From Luteimicrobium sp042670205 (GTDB lineage: Bacteria; Actinomycetota; Actinomycetes; Actinomycetales; Cellulomonadaceae): a DNA stretch of 64,000 nt. The stretch's first letter is position 1. Each line of letters opens with the position of its first letter. Below the pieces are notes generated by a model, which worked only from the letters and a program-made list of their open reading frames with translations, was not told the origin of the DNA and ran no database searches. The stretch spans positions 1 to 64,000 of the forward strand of contig NZ_JBHUWD010000019.1 in NCBI RefSeq assembly GCF_042670205.1. The letters are read 5' to 3'. Made by a program: the position numbers and the translations under genes. Of this stretch, positions 35,126 to 43,881 are shown one piece after another.

Positions 35126-36244
35126 TCAGCCGGCGCGGAACCGCTCCGCGTCCCGGCGCAACGCCAGGCCGTGGCCGGCGACGCTCGGGTCGGGACGCAA
35201 CCGGCCCGCGGTGGCGGGCAGCACGCCGTCGAACAGCATCGCCTCGAGCCGCACGTGGTCGGCGAAGTACTCGAGGTGGCGCACGTTCGGCGCCGCGCAG
35301 CCCACGTGCGCCGAGAGCTGCGGGGCGCAGTGCGCGGACACGTCGGTGTGATGGGCCTCGGCGACGGCCGCCGCGCGCAGCCAGGTGGTGATCCCGCCGC
35401 AGCGGGTCACGTCCGCCTGCAGGCAGTCGACCGCGCCCGCCGCGAGCATCCGTTCGAAGTAGCCGAGCGTCCAGCCGTACTCCCCGGCAGCGACGTCGGC
35501 GACCGCGCGGCTCCGGACGTGCGCGAGCCCGGGCAGGTCGTCCGACGACACCGGTTCCTCGAACCACGACACGTCGTGCTCGCGCAGCCGGCGCTCCACC
35601 CGCACGGCCTGCCCGACGGCGTAGCCCCCGTTCGCGTCGACGAACACCTCGACGTCCGGCCCGGCGACCCGCCGGACCAGCGCGACCCGTTCGAGGTCGC
35701 GCTCCACCCGCGTGCCCCACGACTCGCCGATCTTGATCTTCACCGCCGTGACGCCGTCGTCGGCGAGCCACCCCTCGACCTGGCGGCTGGTCGTGGCGTC
35801 GTCGAACGTGGTGAAGCCGCCGCTGCCGTAGACGGCGACGGACTCCTGGGCACGCCCGAGCAGACCGACGAGCGAGACGTCGAGCGCGCGCGCCTTGAGG
35901 TCCCAGAGCGCGACGTCGACGGCGGAGACCGCGCACGCCGCGACCCCGGGCCGCCCCGCGTTGCGGACCGCACGCGTCATGGCCTCGTTCCCGCCGGGGA
36001 CGTCACACACGTCTCTGCCCCGCACCACCGGCGCCAACGTTCCTGCGACCACCTCGCCGGCGGAGCGTTCGGCGTACGTCCAGCCGAGGCCCGTGGCCCC
36101 GCCGGCGCGGACGATCACGACGACGACCGTCGTCGCGTCCCAGGCGAACGTGCCGTCAGCCTCCGGCTGCTCGGTCGGGACGACGTACACGCGCGCCTCG
36201 ACGTCGTCGACGACCAGACCGCTGGTCCCGGTCCCGCTGCCCAT
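35126..36244 (-). CDS. Enolase-superfamily enzyme (mandelate racemase/muconate lactonizing type)
   Basis: 372-aa protein with the enolase N-terminal cap and a TIM-barrel. Active-site pieces are recognisable: VKIKIGESWG (KxK), VFVDANGGY (first metal Asp), WFEEPVSSDD (second metal Glu), GEYGWT (third), ADVTRCGGIT, and SAHCAPQLSAH with the His of the mandelate racemase branch. It probably acts on an acid sugar or a related carboxylate, but the reaction cannot be named. It is divergent from the redox operon at 36388 and stops 10 bases beyond operator site 5, so the two minus-strand genes may be partly co-transcribed. Confidence 0.85.
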   Translation of the reverse strand: MGSGTGTSGLVVDDVEARVYVVPTEQPEADGTFAWDATTVVVVIVRAGGATGLGWTYAERSAGEVVAGTLAPVVRGRDVCDVPGGNEAMTRAVRNAGRPGVAACAVSAVDVALWDLKARALDVSLVGLLGRAQESVAVYGSGGFTTFDDATTSRQVEGWLADDGVTAVKIKIGESWGTRVERDLERVALVRRVAGPDVEVFVDANGGYAVGQAVRVERRLREHDVSWFEEPVSSDDLPGLAHVRSRAVADVAAGEYGWTLGYFERMLAAGAVDCLQADVTRCGGITTWLRAAAVAEAHHTDVSAHCAPQLSAHVGCAAPNVRHLEYFADHVRLEAMLFDGVLPATAGRLRPDPSVAGHGLALRRDAERFRAG

Positions 36245-36387
36245 GAGCTTCCCTCCGTCGCGACCGTCCCTCCTGGATACACCCGACGGCGCCCTCTCGC
36301 CGGTGCGGGGACGCCCACCTGCGTGGCTCCGGGGCCCGACCTACGGTGAGAAGAGCTCGGGGCACGGACGACGGAAGGACACGGTTC

Positions 36388-36855
36388 ATGGGCCTGCTGG
36401 GTCGGCGCGGGGCGGTCGCGGAGGTCGAGCGGGGTGCCCGCCACGCGGCGTACGAGATCGCGCACGGGCGCTTCGAGCGCTCGCTGTCCGGGCTGACGGC
36501 TGCCGCCGCCGTCCTCACCACCGTCGAGGTGTACGCGGAGCACTACAAGGCGAGCTTCGGCAACAAGTGGATGTGGGCCCCCATCGTGGTGACGCCGCCC
36601 GTCGTCGTCGCGGGAGTGGCCGGCGTGTACAGCCGCCGCTGGGCGAAGACCGCGCTGCCGGTCGCCGCCGGCGTCTACGCCGCGACCGGGCTCGCCGGCG
36701 AGTACTTCCACGCCCGGGGGATCGCACGGAAGCCCGGCGGCTGGAGGCTCGTCAGCTACAACGTGCCGATGGGGCCGCCTGTCGCCGCGCCCGGGCTGAT
36801 GTCCGTCGTGGGTGCGATGGGTCTCCTCGCCGCGCTGCTGCGGCGGGAGAAGTGA
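36388..36855 (+). CDS. Membrane protein leading the GMC/PoxB operon
   Basis: 155-aa protein with about four hydrophobic segments (SGLTAAAAVLTTVEVYAEHY, APIVVTPPVVVAGVAGVY, LPVAAGVYAATGLAGEYF, PGLMSVVGAMGLLAALL). No known domain is recognised. It is regularly placed before the gluconate-dehydrogenase-like pair in related actinobacteria to my knowledge, so it may anchor the complex or pass electrons. ATG 36388 follows GGAAGGA. TACGGT at 36342-36347 is a likely -10, giving a leader of about 35 bases. Its stop overlaps the next start. Confidence 0.75.
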   Translation: MGLLGRRGAVAEVERGARHAAYEIAHGRFERSLSGLTAAAAVLTTVEVYAEHYKASFGNKWMWAPIVVTPPVVVAGVAGVYSRRWAKTALPVAAGVYAATGLAGEYFHARGIARKPGGWRLVSYNVPMGPPVAAPGLMSVVGAMGLLAALLRREK

Positions 36856-37598
36856 TGGTCGACCGCGACAAGGGCGAGCACCTGCCGAACCTGCGCGAGG
36901 ACGGGCAGCCGCCGCACCCGTCGTGGCTGCCCCGCCAGCGCCGCGGCACCACGCCGCAGATGATCGGCCGCTATCCCGACTACGACGTGCTCGACGCCGT
37001 CGACACGTGGGACGACGCGACCAAGGACGTGGTGCTCGCCCGGCTCGAGGCACCCGGGCCGCTGCGCTTCTTCGGCCCCGAGGAGGAGGCGACGCTGCGG
37101 GCCTTCTGCGACGTCACCATGGCCCAGGACCGTGAGCCCCGGGTGCCGGTGGCCGAGTTCGTCGACGCGAAGCTCGCCGACGGGATGCTCGACGGCTACC
37201 AGTACGCGACCATGCCCGACGACCGGGACACCTGGCGGCTCGTGCTCGCCGGCCTCGACCGCACGGCCCGCGAGCGCCACGGGGCGTCTTTCGCGTCGTG
37301 CGGTTTCGAGGCGCAGGAGGCGATCGTCTCCGACCTCGCGGACGGCTCGCTCACCGGCGGCGAGTGGGACCGGCTCGACGTCGCGCGCGCATGGAGCGTG
37401 TGCATGCGCGCCGTCCTCGCGGGGTTCTACTCGCATCCGTGGGCGTGGAACGAGATCGGGTTCGGCGGGCCCGCCTACCCGCGCGGTTTCATGCGGACCG
37501 GCCCGACGAGCGTGCTGGAGCCGTTCGAGAAGCCCGGCGCCACCTCCGAGGACCCTGCCCGTGCCGTGGACGAGGATCCCGAGGAGCTCTTCGGATGA
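36855..37598 (+). CDS. Gluconate 2-dehydrogenase subunit 3-like protein
   Basis: 247-aa protein resembling gluconate 2-dehydrogenase subunit 3: FFGPEEEATLRAFCDVTMAQ, VAEFVDAKLADGMLDGYQYA, WRLVLAGLDRTA, AWSVCMRAVLAGFYSHPWAW and FGGPAYPRGFMR. Classic subunit 3 has a Tat signal; this version has none and opens with a hydrophilic 40-residue extension. It would act as the small partner of the GMC flavoprotein encoded next, with which it overlaps by ATGA. It lacks cytochrome motifs, and no cytochrome c subunit gene is nearby. Confidence 0.85.
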   Translation: MVDRDKGEHLPNLREDGQPPHPSWLPRQRRGTTPQMIGRYPDYDVLDAVDTWDDATKDVVLARLEAPGPLRFFGPEEEATLRAFCDVTMAQDREPRVPVAEFVDAKLADGMLDGYQYATMPDDRDTWRLVLAGLDRTARERHGASFASCGFEAQEAIVSDLADGSLTGGEWDRLDVARAWSVCMRAVLAGFYSHPWAWNEIGFGGPAYPRGFMRTGPTSVLEPFEKPGATSEDPARAVDEDPEELFG

Positions 37599-39298
37599 GC
37601 GTGCGCAGCCTGCTCAAGGGCTCGGTCGGCCCGCGCGACAACGACTCGCGCTTCCTGCTCGACGTCCACTCCCGCCAGCTCCCGGGCGAGGCGACCATGC
37701 GCCGCTACGACGAGCGGACCGAGGTGGACCTCGTCGTCGTCGGCGCCGGGGCAGGAGGCTCGGTCCTCGCCCAGCGCCTCGCGCGGCAGGGCTGGCGCGT
37801 CGTCATCCTCGAGGCCGGCCCGTTCTGGCACCCGGACGACGACTGGGTGTCCGACGAGGTCGGCTCGCACGACCTGTACTGGACCCAGAAGCGGATCATC
37901 GGGGGCGAGGACCCGGTCGAGCTCGGCAAGAACAACTCGGGCCGCGGCGTCGGCGGCTCGATGGTCCACTACGCCGGGTACACGCCGCGCTTCCACCCGT
38001 CCGACTTCGAGACGGAGACGCTCGACGGCGTCGGCGCGGACTGGCCGATCCGCTACGAGGACCTGCTGCCGCACTACGAACAGGTCGAGCGCGAGCTCCC
38101 GGTCGCGGGCCAGGACTGGCCGTGGGGTCACCCCCACCACTATCCGTTCAGCCCGCACCCGGTCTCGGAGGGCGCGAGCAGGCTCTGGCGGGGAGCGCTC
38201 GAGCTCGGCATCGAGATGCGCGTCGGACCGGTCGGGATCGTGAACGGGACGTTCGGGAACCGGCCGCACTGCATCTACCGCGGGTACTGCCTGCAGGGCT
38301 GCAAGGTCAACGCCAAGGCGAGCCCGTTCGTCACGCACCTGCCCGACGCGCTCGCCCACGCGGTGGAGATCCGGTCGGACTGCATGGCGACGCGGGTCGA
38401 GCTCGACGAGACCGGGAGGGCGGTCGGCGTCGTCTACCTGCGCGAGGCGGGCGGGGCCGAGCACCTGCAGCGCGCCCGGTTCGTCGCCGTCGCGGGCTAC
38501 TCCATCGAGACGCCGCGACTCCTGCTGAGCTCCACGAGCACCCGCTTCCCGGACGGCCTCGGCAACGACCACGACCAGGTCGGCCGCTACGTCATGGTCC
38601 AGGGCGCCACGCAGACGGCGGGGCGGTGGGCCGACGAGCTGCGGCCGTACAAGTCGCCGCCCCCGGAGGTCTCGAGCGAGGACTTCTACGAGACCGACGA
38701 CGCGCGGGGCTTCAAGCGCGGCTTCTCGATCCAGACCGTCTCGCCCCTCCCGGTCGGCTGGGCCGAGCACGTCCTCGCCGACGGCCACTGGGGCCGCGCG
38801 CTGCGCGAGTACATGCGCGACTACAACCACTGGGCCACGGTCGGCGTGCTCAACGAGCTGCTCGCCCAGCCCGACAACCGCGTCACCCTCGCGGACGAGG
38901 CCGATCCCTACGGTCTGCCGGTCGCCCGGATGGACTACACGCTGTGCGACAACGACAAGGCGAACATCGCTTACTCGACGAAGGTCATCACCGACCTGCT
39001 CCGTGCGGCCGGGGCGCAAGACGTCCTCACGATCCACCGCTACGCCCACCTGATCGGGGGCTGCCGGATGGGCAGCTCCCCGGAGGACAGCGTCGTGGAC
39101 GCGAACCAACGTTCCTGGGCCGTCCCGAACCTGTTCCTCGCGGACGGCTCGGTCTGCCCCACGCAGGGTTCGGCGAACCCCGCGCTCACCATCATGGCGC
39201 TCGCGTCGCGGCTCGCCGCGCGCATGGCGGACGGCAGCGCCATGAGCGACGACCCCGCGGACCGCGCGGGCAGCGCCCCCGTCCGCCGCCATCCCTGA
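37595..39298 (+). CDS. GMC-family FAD oxidoreductase
   Basis: 567-aa flavoprotein dehydrogenase of the glucose-methanol-choline family. FAD site: DLVVVGAGAGGSVLAQRLAR (residues about 49-68) and VILEAGPFW. Substrate-domain and C-terminal motifs: NNSGRGVGGSMVHYAGYTPR, YRGYCLQGCKVNAK, HLIGGCRMGSSPEDSVVDAN and DGSVCPTQGSANPALTIMAL. It has the long hydrophilic N terminus typical of membrane-associated GMC enzymes that work with a subunit 3 partner. Likely role: oxidation of a sugar, polyol or alcohol, passing electrons to the respiratory chain. Substrate unknown. Confidence 0.9.
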   Translation: MSVRSLLKGSVGPRDNDSRFLLDVHSRQLPGEATMRRYDERTEVDLVVVGAGAGGSVLAQRLARQGWRVVILEAGPFWHPDDDWVSDEVGSHDLYWTQKRIIGGEDPVELGKNNSGRGVGGSMVHYAGYTPRFHPSDFETETLDGVGADWPIRYEDLLPHYEQVERELPVAGQDWPWGHPHHYPFSPHPVSEGASRLWRGALELGIEMRVGPVGIVNGTFGNRPHCIYRGYCLQGCKVNAKASPFVTHLPDALAHAVEIRSDCMATRVELDETGRAVGVVYLREAGGAEHLQRARFVAVAGYSIETPRLLLSSTSTRFPDGLGNDHDQVGRYVMVQGATQTAGRWADELRPYKSPPPEVSSEDFYETDDARGFKRGFSIQTVSPLPVGWAEHVLADGHWGRALREYMRDYNHWATVGVLNELLAQPDNRVTLADEADPYGLPVARMDYTLCDNDKANIAYSTKVITDLLRAAGAQDVLTIHRYAHLIGGCRMGSSPEDSVVDANQRSWAVPNLFLADGSVCPTQGSANPALTIMALASRLAARMADGSAMSDDPADRAGSAPVRRHP

Positions 39299-39308
39299 GG
39301 AGGACACC

Positions 39309-41129
39309 ATGAGCAGCACCGTCAGCGACTTCGTGATCGACCGGCTGATCGAGTGGGACCTGCACCGGTTCTACGGCTTCCCGGGCGACGGGATCGGCGG
39401 CCTCGACGGCGCGCTCGAACGCGCCGAGAAGGAGGGCAAGGACTTCTCCTACCTGCGGCCGACGCACGAGGAGATGGCCGCGTTCATGGCGACGGCGCAC
39501 GCCAAGTTCACCGGCGAGGTCGGGGTCTGCATCGCGACGTCCGGGCCGGGCGCGACCCATCTCCTCACGGGGCTCTACGACGCGAAGCTGGACAACCAGC
39601 CGGTGCTGGCGATCGTCGGGCAGCAGGGGCGGGTGTCCTTCGGCAGCCACACCCAGCAGGAGCTCGACCTCGAGCGGGTGTTCCAGGACGTCGCCGGCTT
39701 CGTCCAGACCGTGACGACGCCGATGCAGGCGCAGCTCGTGCTGGACAAGGCGATCCGGGTCGCGCACGCGGAGCGCTGTCCCGCCGTCGTCATCCTGCCC
39801 GCGGACGTGCAGAAGCTGGAGATGGCCGCGCCGGCCGCCGAGCACTGGGTGTCGCGCAGCGGCGTCGGGCACTCCTCGACGGCGCTGACGCCGCCCGAGG
39901 ACGAGCTGCGTCGAGCGGCGGACGTCCTCAACGCCGGCTCGAAGGTCGCGATGCTCGTCGGCGAGGGCGCCCGGGGGGCGACGGACGAGGTGCTCGCCGT
40001 GGCGGAGAAGCTGGGCGCCGGGATCGTGACGGCGCTGCTCGGCAAGGACGTCGTGCCCGGCGACGTCCCGTTCCACACCCAGCAGCTCGGGCTGCTCGGC
40101 TCGAAGCCGAGCTACGAGATGATGCAGGGCTGCGACACGCTGCTCATGGTGGGCAGCAACTACCCCTACGCGGAGTTCCTGCCCCCGACCGGCCAGGCCC
40201 GGGGCGTCCAGATCGACCTCGTGCCGCGCCGCCTCGGCATCAGGTACCCGATGGAGGTCAACCTCGCGGGCGACGCGAAGGCGACGCTCACCGCGCTGCT
40301 CCCGTACCTCCACGCCCAGGACGACCGGTCCTGGCAGGACGGCATCGTCTCGGACATGAAGACGTGGGACGACGTCGTCGAGGCCGAGGCCATGACCGAC
40401 GCGGACCCGGTCAACCCGCGGCTGGTGTTCCACCGGCTCAACGAGCGGCTGCCCGAGAACGCGGTGGTCACGGCCGACGCCGGCTCGACCGCCGACTGGT
40501 ACGGCCACCACGTCCGGCTCGGGCGCGGCATGCGCGGCAACCTGTCCGGGATGCTCGCCTCGATGGTCGGCGCGATGCCGTACGCGATCGCCGCGAAGTT
40601 CGCGTTCCCGGAGCGGCCGGTCGTCTGCACGATCGGGGACGGCGCGTTCCAGATGCTCGGCATGAACGAGCTGCTCACCGTCAAGCGGCACTGGAGGAGC
40701 TGGGCGGACCCGCGGTTCGTCGTCCTCGTCCTGCACAACGACGACCTCACCCAGGTGTCCTGGGAGATGCGCGAGGTCGGCGACCCGCGCTGGGACACGT
40801 CGCAGAAGCTCGAGGACATGGACTACGCGGGCTACGCCGAGCTGCTCGGGTTGCGCGGCATCCGGGTCGACACCCCCGACCAGGTCGCCGGCGCGTGGGA
40901 CGCGGCCTTCGCGTCCGACCGGCCCGTCGTGCTCGACGTGCACACCGACGCCAACGTGCCGCCGCTGCCGCCGCACATCTCGTTCGGCGAGGCCAAGGGC
41001 TTCCTCGCCTCGCTCGTCAAGGGCGACCCCGCCGAGGGCAGCGTCATCGCGAACTCGGTGCGCGCCGTCGGCGCCCAGCTCTACGAGTCGGCGAAGGACG
41101 CGCTGTCCCGCAAGGACGACGACAAGTAG
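39309..41129 (+). CDS. TPP-dependent pyruvate oxidase/dehydrogenase (quinone)-like enzyme
   Basis: 606-aa thiamine-diphosphate enzyme of the acetolactate synthase/PoxB superfamily. Catalytic Glu in PTHEEMAAFMATAHAKFTG, GVCIATSGPGATHLLTGLYD, a central FAD/regulatory domain, and the TPP motif IGDGAFQMLGMNELLTVKRH with HNDDLTQVSWEMR. The C terminus KGDPAEGSVIANSVRAVGAQ may match the membrane-binding tail of PoxB in position. The likely reaction is oxidative decarboxylation of pyruvate or another 2-oxo acid. It follows the GMC gene after 10 bases with SD GAGGAGG, so it is the last gene of a four-gene redox operon. Confidence 0.85.
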   Translation: MSSTVSDFVIDRLIEWDLHRFYGFPGDGIGGLDGALERAEKEGKDFSYLRPTHEEMAAFMATAHAKFTGEVGVCIATSGPGATHLLTGLYDAKLDNQPVLAIVGQQGRVSFGSHTQQELDLERVFQDVAGFVQTVTTPMQAQLVLDKAIRVAHAERCPAVVILPADVQKLEMAAPAAEHWVSRSGVGHSSTALTPPEDELRRAADVLNAGSKVAMLVGEGARGATDEVLAVAEKLGAGIVTALLGKDVVPGDVPFHTQQLGLLGSKPSYEMMQGCDTLLMVGSNYPYAEFLPPTGQARGVQIDLVPRRLGIRYPMEVNLAGDAKATLTALLPYLHAQDDRSWQDGIVSDMKTWDDVVEAEAMTDADPVNPRLVFHRLNERLPENAVVTADAGSTADWYGHHVRLGRGMRGNLSGMLASMVGAMPYAIAAKFAFPERPVVCTIGDGAFQMLGMNELLTVKRHWRSWADPRFVVLVLHNDDLTQVSWEMREVGDPRWDTSQKLEDMDYAGYAELLGLRGIRVDTPDQVAGAWDAAFASDRPVVLDVHTDANVPPLPPHISFGEAKGFLASLVKGDPAEGSVIANSVRAVGAQLYESAKDALSRKDDDK

Positions 41130-41140
41130 CGGACGCCGGG

Positions 41141-41160
41141 AGCCCGCCCGCGGGCGGGCT
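41141..41160. terminator. Bidirectional terminator between poxB-like gene and LAL regulator 1
   Basis: agcccgcccgcgggcgggct is a perfect 20-bp palindrome with no loop spacer, lying between two convergent genes and touching the regulator's stop codon. Confidence 0.65.
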
Positions 41161-43789
41161 ACTCCAAGAGTCCCGCGGCGAGGGCCGTCTGGAGCGCCTC
41201 CCTCCGACCGCGGACCCCGAGCTTCCGGTAGATCGAGCGCGTGTGCGTCTTGACGGTGTTGACCGAGACGAAGAGCGTCGCGGCGATCTCGGTCGTCGAC
41301 CGCGTCGACCGGAGCTCACGGAGCACCTCGAGCTCGCGTGCCGACAGCTCCTTCGCCACCGCGGGCTGCCGACGCGGACGTGCGGCGTCGCCGCGCCCGT
41401 CGAGGAGCTCGGCGACGAGCGCGTCGTGCGCCGTGCCGCGGGCGAGGTGGGCGCGGAGGAGCGGCTCGACGTCGTCCCGCTCGGCGAACGGGCGACGGAT
41501 CCCCCGGTCCGCGGCGTCGTCGAGCGCACGGGCGAGATGCCCGTGCGCGGCCTCGGTGTCGCGCTCGCCCCAGGCGAGCATCGCGGCCGTGGTCTCCCAG
41601 TTGACCGAGAGCTGCGCGGTGCGCTGGGTGGCATCGACCTCGTCGAGCGAGCGCCAGGCGTCACCGGGCCGGCCCGCCCTGCGGTACACCTCGGCCGCCC
41701 AGACGTGGGACACGGTCAGCCTCGGGCCCGCGGGCAGGGCGTCGAGCGCGTCGGCGCCGTACCTCGCGCGTCCGCCGAGCGCCTGATCGAGCGCCTCGAT
41801 CACGGCGGCGCAGTCGACGACGGCGGGAGACGCCCCCGCCTCGGGAGCCAGGACGACGGCCCGCGCACGCAGCAGCCCGCCCCGGTCCCCGAGCCCGACA
41901 CAAGCGGCCATGAGCGCCGCGCCCGCCCGGGACCGTGCGACGGCGGCGCTCGCCGGCAGCGCGGCGAGTCCGTCCTCGAGGTACCGGCAGGCGTCCTCGA
42001 GCTCGTCCCGCATGTAGCTGACGAAGCCCTTGACCACGCGCGGGCTCGCGAGCAGCTCGGGCGACGACCAGCCCGCTGCCGCGACCCGCGCCTCGACCGA
42101 CTCCGCGAGCGCCCACGAGCCGGGGACGTCGCCGCCGCCGAGGAACGGCAGGGTGCTCTCGGCGAGGCACGCCAGCTCGAGCGCCGTCAGCCCGTGCGCG
42201 GCCGCCAGCTCGGCGCCGCGCTGCAGGTGGGCGAGGGACCGGGCGTCGTCGTACTCGCTGTACGCCTCGGCGCGGCCGACGAGGTAGTAGGCGAACGCCG
42301 CCCCCAGGGGCGTGAGCTCCGCCTCCCGCTGGAGGATCGCGCGGCCGCGCTCGATCGCCTCCGTCAGCCCGGCGCGCGGGGCGAGGAACAGCTCGAGCAG
42401 CGTGGCGGTGGTCTCGGCGGCCCGGCGCCGGTCGTCCGGCAGCTCGGGGAACGACCGGACGGCACGCGCGAGCTCGTCGAGGGCGAGGTCGCCCCGGCCC
42501 TCGACCGCCGTGACCCCGGCGCCGATCAGGGCGAGCTCCGGGCCGTCGCGCCATGGGGACGGGACCTGGCGCAGCAGCCCACGGAGCGTCCCGTGCTGGC
42601 CCGCGACCAGGCGGTCGGCCCAGCGGTCGCGCAGGACCTCGGCCGCGAGCTCGCCGTCCTCGGCGGCGAGCGCGTGCCCGACCGACGCCGCGAGATCCGT
42701 GGCGTCGAACGCCCGGACGAGCTCGCGGTGCACGGCGCGGTACGCCTCCGGGTCGGTGCGGCGCAGCATCGCCTGGCACTGGGCCGCGAACAGCGCGTGC
42801 CACCGCAGCACGGGCTCGCCGTCGCGCTCGCCCACGGGCGTGAGGAACAGAGCCCGACGACGGCACTCGTCCAGCTGCGCCGGCCCGTCCGCACCGCCGA
42901 CGAGCAGCGCGGTCGCAGCATCGATCGTCTCGACGGCCGTCGCGCGGAGCACGAAGGTCGCGAGGGCGTCGGGCAGACCGCGCAGCACCTCCTCGACCAG
43001 ATAGTCGGCGAGCGGGAGGCCGCCACGGTCCATGGCGCCGAGCGTCGCGCCGGGGGCCGCGCCGCGGAGAGCCGTGAGCGTGAGGCGCAGAGCGACCGGC
43101 CAGCCGCCGGTGAGCTCCCCGAGCCGGTCGACGTCCCCCTGGTCGAGAGACGCCGGCTCGGCGCTCACGAGCGCGCCCGTCTCGGCGCGGTCGAACGCCA
43201 GCTCGTCCTGCCGCAGCTCTCCGAGGACGCCCTCGTCCCGCAGCCGCCGCAGCGGCAGCTCCGGGTCGGACCGGCTCGCGAGCACGAGCCGCACGTTCGC
43301 CGGCAGCCGCTCGACGACGGCGCCCAGAAGACGGGCCGAGCCGTCGGCGTGGAGCTCGTGGACGTCGTCGAGCACGAGGACGAGGTCGCCGCTCCTGTCC
43401 TCGAGCGCGTCGAGGAGGGCGTCGACGTGCGCGTCGGAGAGCTGCTCGCCCAGCGCCGGGGTGGCCAGGGTGTCGAGGAGGGGCTCGGGGCCGAGCGCGC
43501 CTCGCAGGGCCTCGAGGAGCCCTCCGTGCAGCCGCGCCGGGTCGTCGTCGAAGCGGTCGACCGACAGCCAGGCGACGGGCGTCGTGCTCTCCGCCGCCCA
43601 GGCCGCGAGCGCCGTCGTCTTGCCCGTACCCGCCGGCCCGACGACGACGGTCAGCGGGTGCGCGGCGACGAGCGCGGCGAGGCGTGCGTCGACGCGGGGC
43701 CGCCCGACGACGGACGGCGCGAGCGCGGGCACGCTGACGCGCGCCCGGGGCTGCCGGGCCGAGGCCGCACGTGCCGCGTCCGTCGCCAT
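41159..43789 (-). CDS. MalT-like LAL-family LuxR regulator 1
   Basis: 876-aa large ATP-binding LuxR-type activator. Walker A GPAGTGKTTA at about residue 51; Walker B-like LVLVLDDVHEL near 137; a winged-helix/TPR-like middle typical of MalT; a C-terminal LuxR helix-turn-helix (ELSARELEVLRELRSTRSTT then TEIAATLFVSVNTVKTHTRS and IYRKLGV). Such proteins oligomerise on ATP plus an inducer and bind repeated GGAKGA boxes. It is about 35-40% alike by eye to the regulator at 53710-56370 over the whole length. No regulon operator precedes it; a weak half-site-like CCACCC lies at 43794-43799. It is a candidate controller of the nine-site regulon. Confidence 0.92.
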   Translation of the reverse strand: MATDAARAASARQPRARVSVPALAPSVVGRPRVDARLAALVAAHPLTVVVGPAGTGKTTALAAWAAESTTPVAWLSVDRFDDDPARLHGGLLEALRGALGPEPLLDTLATPALGEQLSDAHVDALLDALEDRSGDLVLVLDDVHELHADGSARLLGAVVERLPANVRLVLASRSDPELPLRRLRDEGVLGELRQDELAFDRAETGALVSAEPASLDQGDVDRLGELTGGWPVALRLTLTALRGAAPGATLGAMDRGGLPLADYLVEEVLRGLPDALATFVLRATAVETIDAATALLVGGADGPAQLDECRRRALFLTPVGERDGEPVLRWHALFAAQCQAMLRRTDPEAYRAVHRELVRAFDATDLAASVGHALAAEDGELAAEVLRDRWADRLVAGQHGTLRGLLRQVPSPWRDGPELALIGAGVTAVEGRGDLALDELARAVRSFPELPDDRRRAAETTATLLELFLAPRAGLTEAIERGRAILQREAELTPLGAAFAYYLVGRAEAYSEYDDARSLAHLQRGAELAAAHGLTALELACLAESTLPFLGGGDVPGSWALAESVEARVAAAGWSSPELLASPRVVKGFVSYMRDELEDACRYLEDGLAALPASAAVARSRAGAALMAACVGLGDRGGLLRARAVVLAPEAGASPAVVDCAAVIEALDQALGGRARYGADALDALPAGPRLTVSHVWAAEVYRRAGRPGDAWRSLDEVDATQRTAQLSVNWETTAAMLAWGERDTEAAHGHLARALDDAADRGIRRPFAERDDVEPLLRAHLARGTAHDALVAELLDGRGDAARPRRQPAVAKELSARELEVLRELRSTRSTTEIAATLFVSVNTVKTHTRSIYRKLGVRGRREALQTALAAGLLE

Positions 43790-43825
43790 GCAGCCACCCT
43801 AGGAGGCGACCGCTGCGGGGGCGCC

Positions 43826-43854
43826 GTGACACCCCGCCCTCGGCGGGGTGTCAC
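43826..43854. terminator. Hairpin after the DUF1254 gene
   Basis: Perfect 13-bp arms gtgacaccccgcc / ggcggggtgtcac around ctc, 28 bases beyond the DUF1254 stop on the minus strand and upstream of the LAL regulator. A role as an operator of the regulator gene is possible but less likely. Confidence 0.65.
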
Positions 43855-43881
43855 GTCACCGACGGGCTCAGCTCGCCGTCT

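Noticed and set aside
43793..43811. GCCACCC-TAGGA-GGCGACC as a tenth regulon site upstream of LAL 1
   Set aside because: Left half fits, but the right half matches GGATGAG poorly, and no hexamer stands at the fixed distance.
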